DNA of 64,000 bases, taken from assembly GCA_016788045.1 (NCBI GenBank), contig JAEUTG010000024.1, positions 62,001 to 126,000 of the forward strand, read 5' to 3'. Below are positions 63,149 to 64,000 of the stretch, piece after piece (position 1 is the stretch's first letter; every line of letters begins with the position of its first letter). The notes under the pieces are model-generated. The model made no database searches. It saw nothing but the letters and a program-made list of their open reading frames with translations, and had not been told where the DNA came from. The position numbers were made by a program, and so were the translations under genes. This DNA is from Bacteroidales bacterium (GTDB taxonomy: Bacteria; Bacteroidota; Bacteroidia; Bacteroidales; Lentimicrobiaceae).

Positions 63149-64000
63149 TCACGCCAGAATCCTGCCGATTTCAGCCAATTCGTCTTCAGTAAATGCGCCT
63201 CCTTTCAATGTGCCGATGGCATCGTCGATCTGGCTGACACTACTTGCCCCGATCAGCACCGAGGTTACCACCGGATTCCTGAGCACCCAGGCAAGGGCCA
63301 TCTGCGAAAGCTTCTGTCCGCGCTTCCGGGCAATTTCATTGAGCAGCATTGCTTTGTTTACTTTTTCATCCGTAACCTGCTCAGGCCTTAGGAACCCATG
63401 CTCACTGGCAGCCCTCGACCCGGCCGGAATACCCTGAAGGTACTTGTCGGTGAGCAGTCCCTGCGCCAGGGGAGAATAGGCGATGGCTCCCATGCCTTCC
63501 TCCTCAAGCAACGCAAGCAAGCCCGCTTCCACCCAGCGGTCGAACATCGAATAGCGCGGCTGGTGTATCAGACAACGCACCCCAAGGCTTTTAAGAATTT
63601 CCGCAGCTTCGCGGGTTTGCCCGGCACTGTAATTCGACAAGCCGATATAGAGGGCCTTGCCCTGCCTCACAATCTGCTCAAGGGCTTTCATGGTTTCTTC
63701 AAAGGGCGTCTCAGGGTCGGGACGGTGCGAATAAAAAATATCCACATAATCAAGGCCCATGCGTTTCAGACTCTGGTCGAGACTCGAAATCAGGTATTTT
63801 CTCGAGCCCATCTCACCATAGGGCCCCGGCCACATATAGTAACCAGCCTTGGTTGATACCACGATTTCATCACGGTAACGGTGCAGATCATCTTTCAGTA
63901 TCCTGCCAAAGGTCTCTTCGGCACTCCCCGGAGGCGGACCATAGTTGTTGGCCAGATCGAAATGGGTGATCCCGGCATCAAAAGCATGCAGCACCATTTC
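63149..64000 (-). CDS. Aldo/keto reductase, YghZ-like (N-terminus cut by window edge)
   Basis: At least 283 residues; the frame continues past the right edge and about 45 N-terminal residues should be missing, because the sequence begins inside the conserved AFDAGITHFDLANNYGPP segment. Catalytic tetrad visible: Asp (FDLANN), Tyr (NNYGPP), Lys (STKAGY) and His (SHRPD). The NYGPPPGSAEE loop and YMWPGPYGE match L-glyceraldehyde-3-phosphate reductase (YghZ/GAP reductase) family proteins. NADPH-dependent aldehyde reduction or detoxification is likely. Confidence 0.85.
   Translation of the reverse strand, partial: EMVLHAFDAGITHFDLANNYGPPPGSAEETFGRILKDDLHRYRDEIVVSTKAGYYMWPGPYGEMGSRKYLISSLDQSLKRMGLDYVDIFYSHRPDPETPFEETMKALEQIVRQGKALYIGLSNYSAGQTREAAEILKSLGVRCLIHQPRYSMFDRWVEAGLLALLEEEGMGAIAYSPLAQGLLTDKYLQGIPAGSRAASEHGFLRPEQVTDEKVNKAMLLNEIARKRGQKLSQMALAWVLRNPVVTSVLIGASSVSQIDDAIGTLKGGAFTEDELAEIGRILA

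Overview
The window comes from a member of the phylum Bacteroidota, most likely a non-Bacteroides lineage near the order Bacteroidales. The evidence is a complete type IX secretion (gliding/Por) cluster in the order porP-gldK-gldL-gldM-gldN, a separate sprE/porW lipoprotein gene, a fused murF-alr gene, a sigma-54 activator-lptE-TPR-secG gene string, and several start-proximal TAnnTTTG promoter boxes typical of the phylum. There are no rRNA or tRNA genes, no CRISPR array, no recognisable transposase and no phage genes. Most of the window is ordinary chromosomal core, interspersed with cell-surface genes and repeat-filled intergenic gaps.

Layout. 1-3.7 kb (minus): secG (cut by the window edge), a TPR protein, lptE, a sigma-54 activator and a small unknown gene. 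3.7-8.7 kb (minus): pheT and recG. 8.75-14.7 kb (minus): the T9SS core gldN, gldM, gldL, gldK and porP. 15.2-17.0 kb (plus): two tandem YitT-family membrane proteins. 17.2-20.7 kb (minus): rseP, dxr and an M23 peptidase. 21.0-24.7 kb (plus): sprE/porW, a bactofilin, and two small ATP-synthase accessory membrane proteins lacking the rest of the atp operon. 24.9-29.7 kb (plus): queD-folE, an M14 carboxypeptidase, a menC-like enolase-superfamily enzyme and an HD hydrolase.

29.9-37.9 kb is the most distinctive block. It holds an NAD-synthase-like enzyme, an AMP-forming acyl ligase, an SGNH membrane protein, an MBOAT acyltransferase, a second SGNH-like lipoprotein, a free acyl carrier protein and an asparagine-synthetase-like amidotransferase. 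The ligase, carrier, MBOAT and SGNH set parallels the DltA/C/B/D logic of teichoic acid D-alanylation, but in a Gram-negative background and with two amide-forming enzymes added. I infer that it activates an acyl or aminoacyl group, possibly amidates it, and attaches it to a surface glycan or lipid. This is the best candidate for an undescribed system.

38-49 kb: fabD, a solo TOBE protein and a GMC oxidoreductase, then nucleotide-sugar genes (rfbB, galE, a wbpD-type acetyltransferase and a wbpE-type aminotransferase), an outer-membrane protein, kdtA and a phosphoesterase. 49-50.8 kb: a long imperfect tandem repeat array, a GAF-like/nucleotidyltransferase fusion and a 151-bp inverted repeat. 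50.9-63.1 kb: pdxA, murF-alr, a GT2 enzyme, a YfhO-family membrane protein, a second GT2, a methyltransferase-GT2 fusion and a GT-C-like membrane protein; these are probably polyprenol-phosphate-sugar based surface glycosylation genes. The window ends inside an aldo/keto reductase gene.

Several intergenic gaps carry degenerate period-7 repeats combined with related palindromes (17.0, 29.7 and 41.1 kb). These look like a dispersed, genome-specific repeat family.
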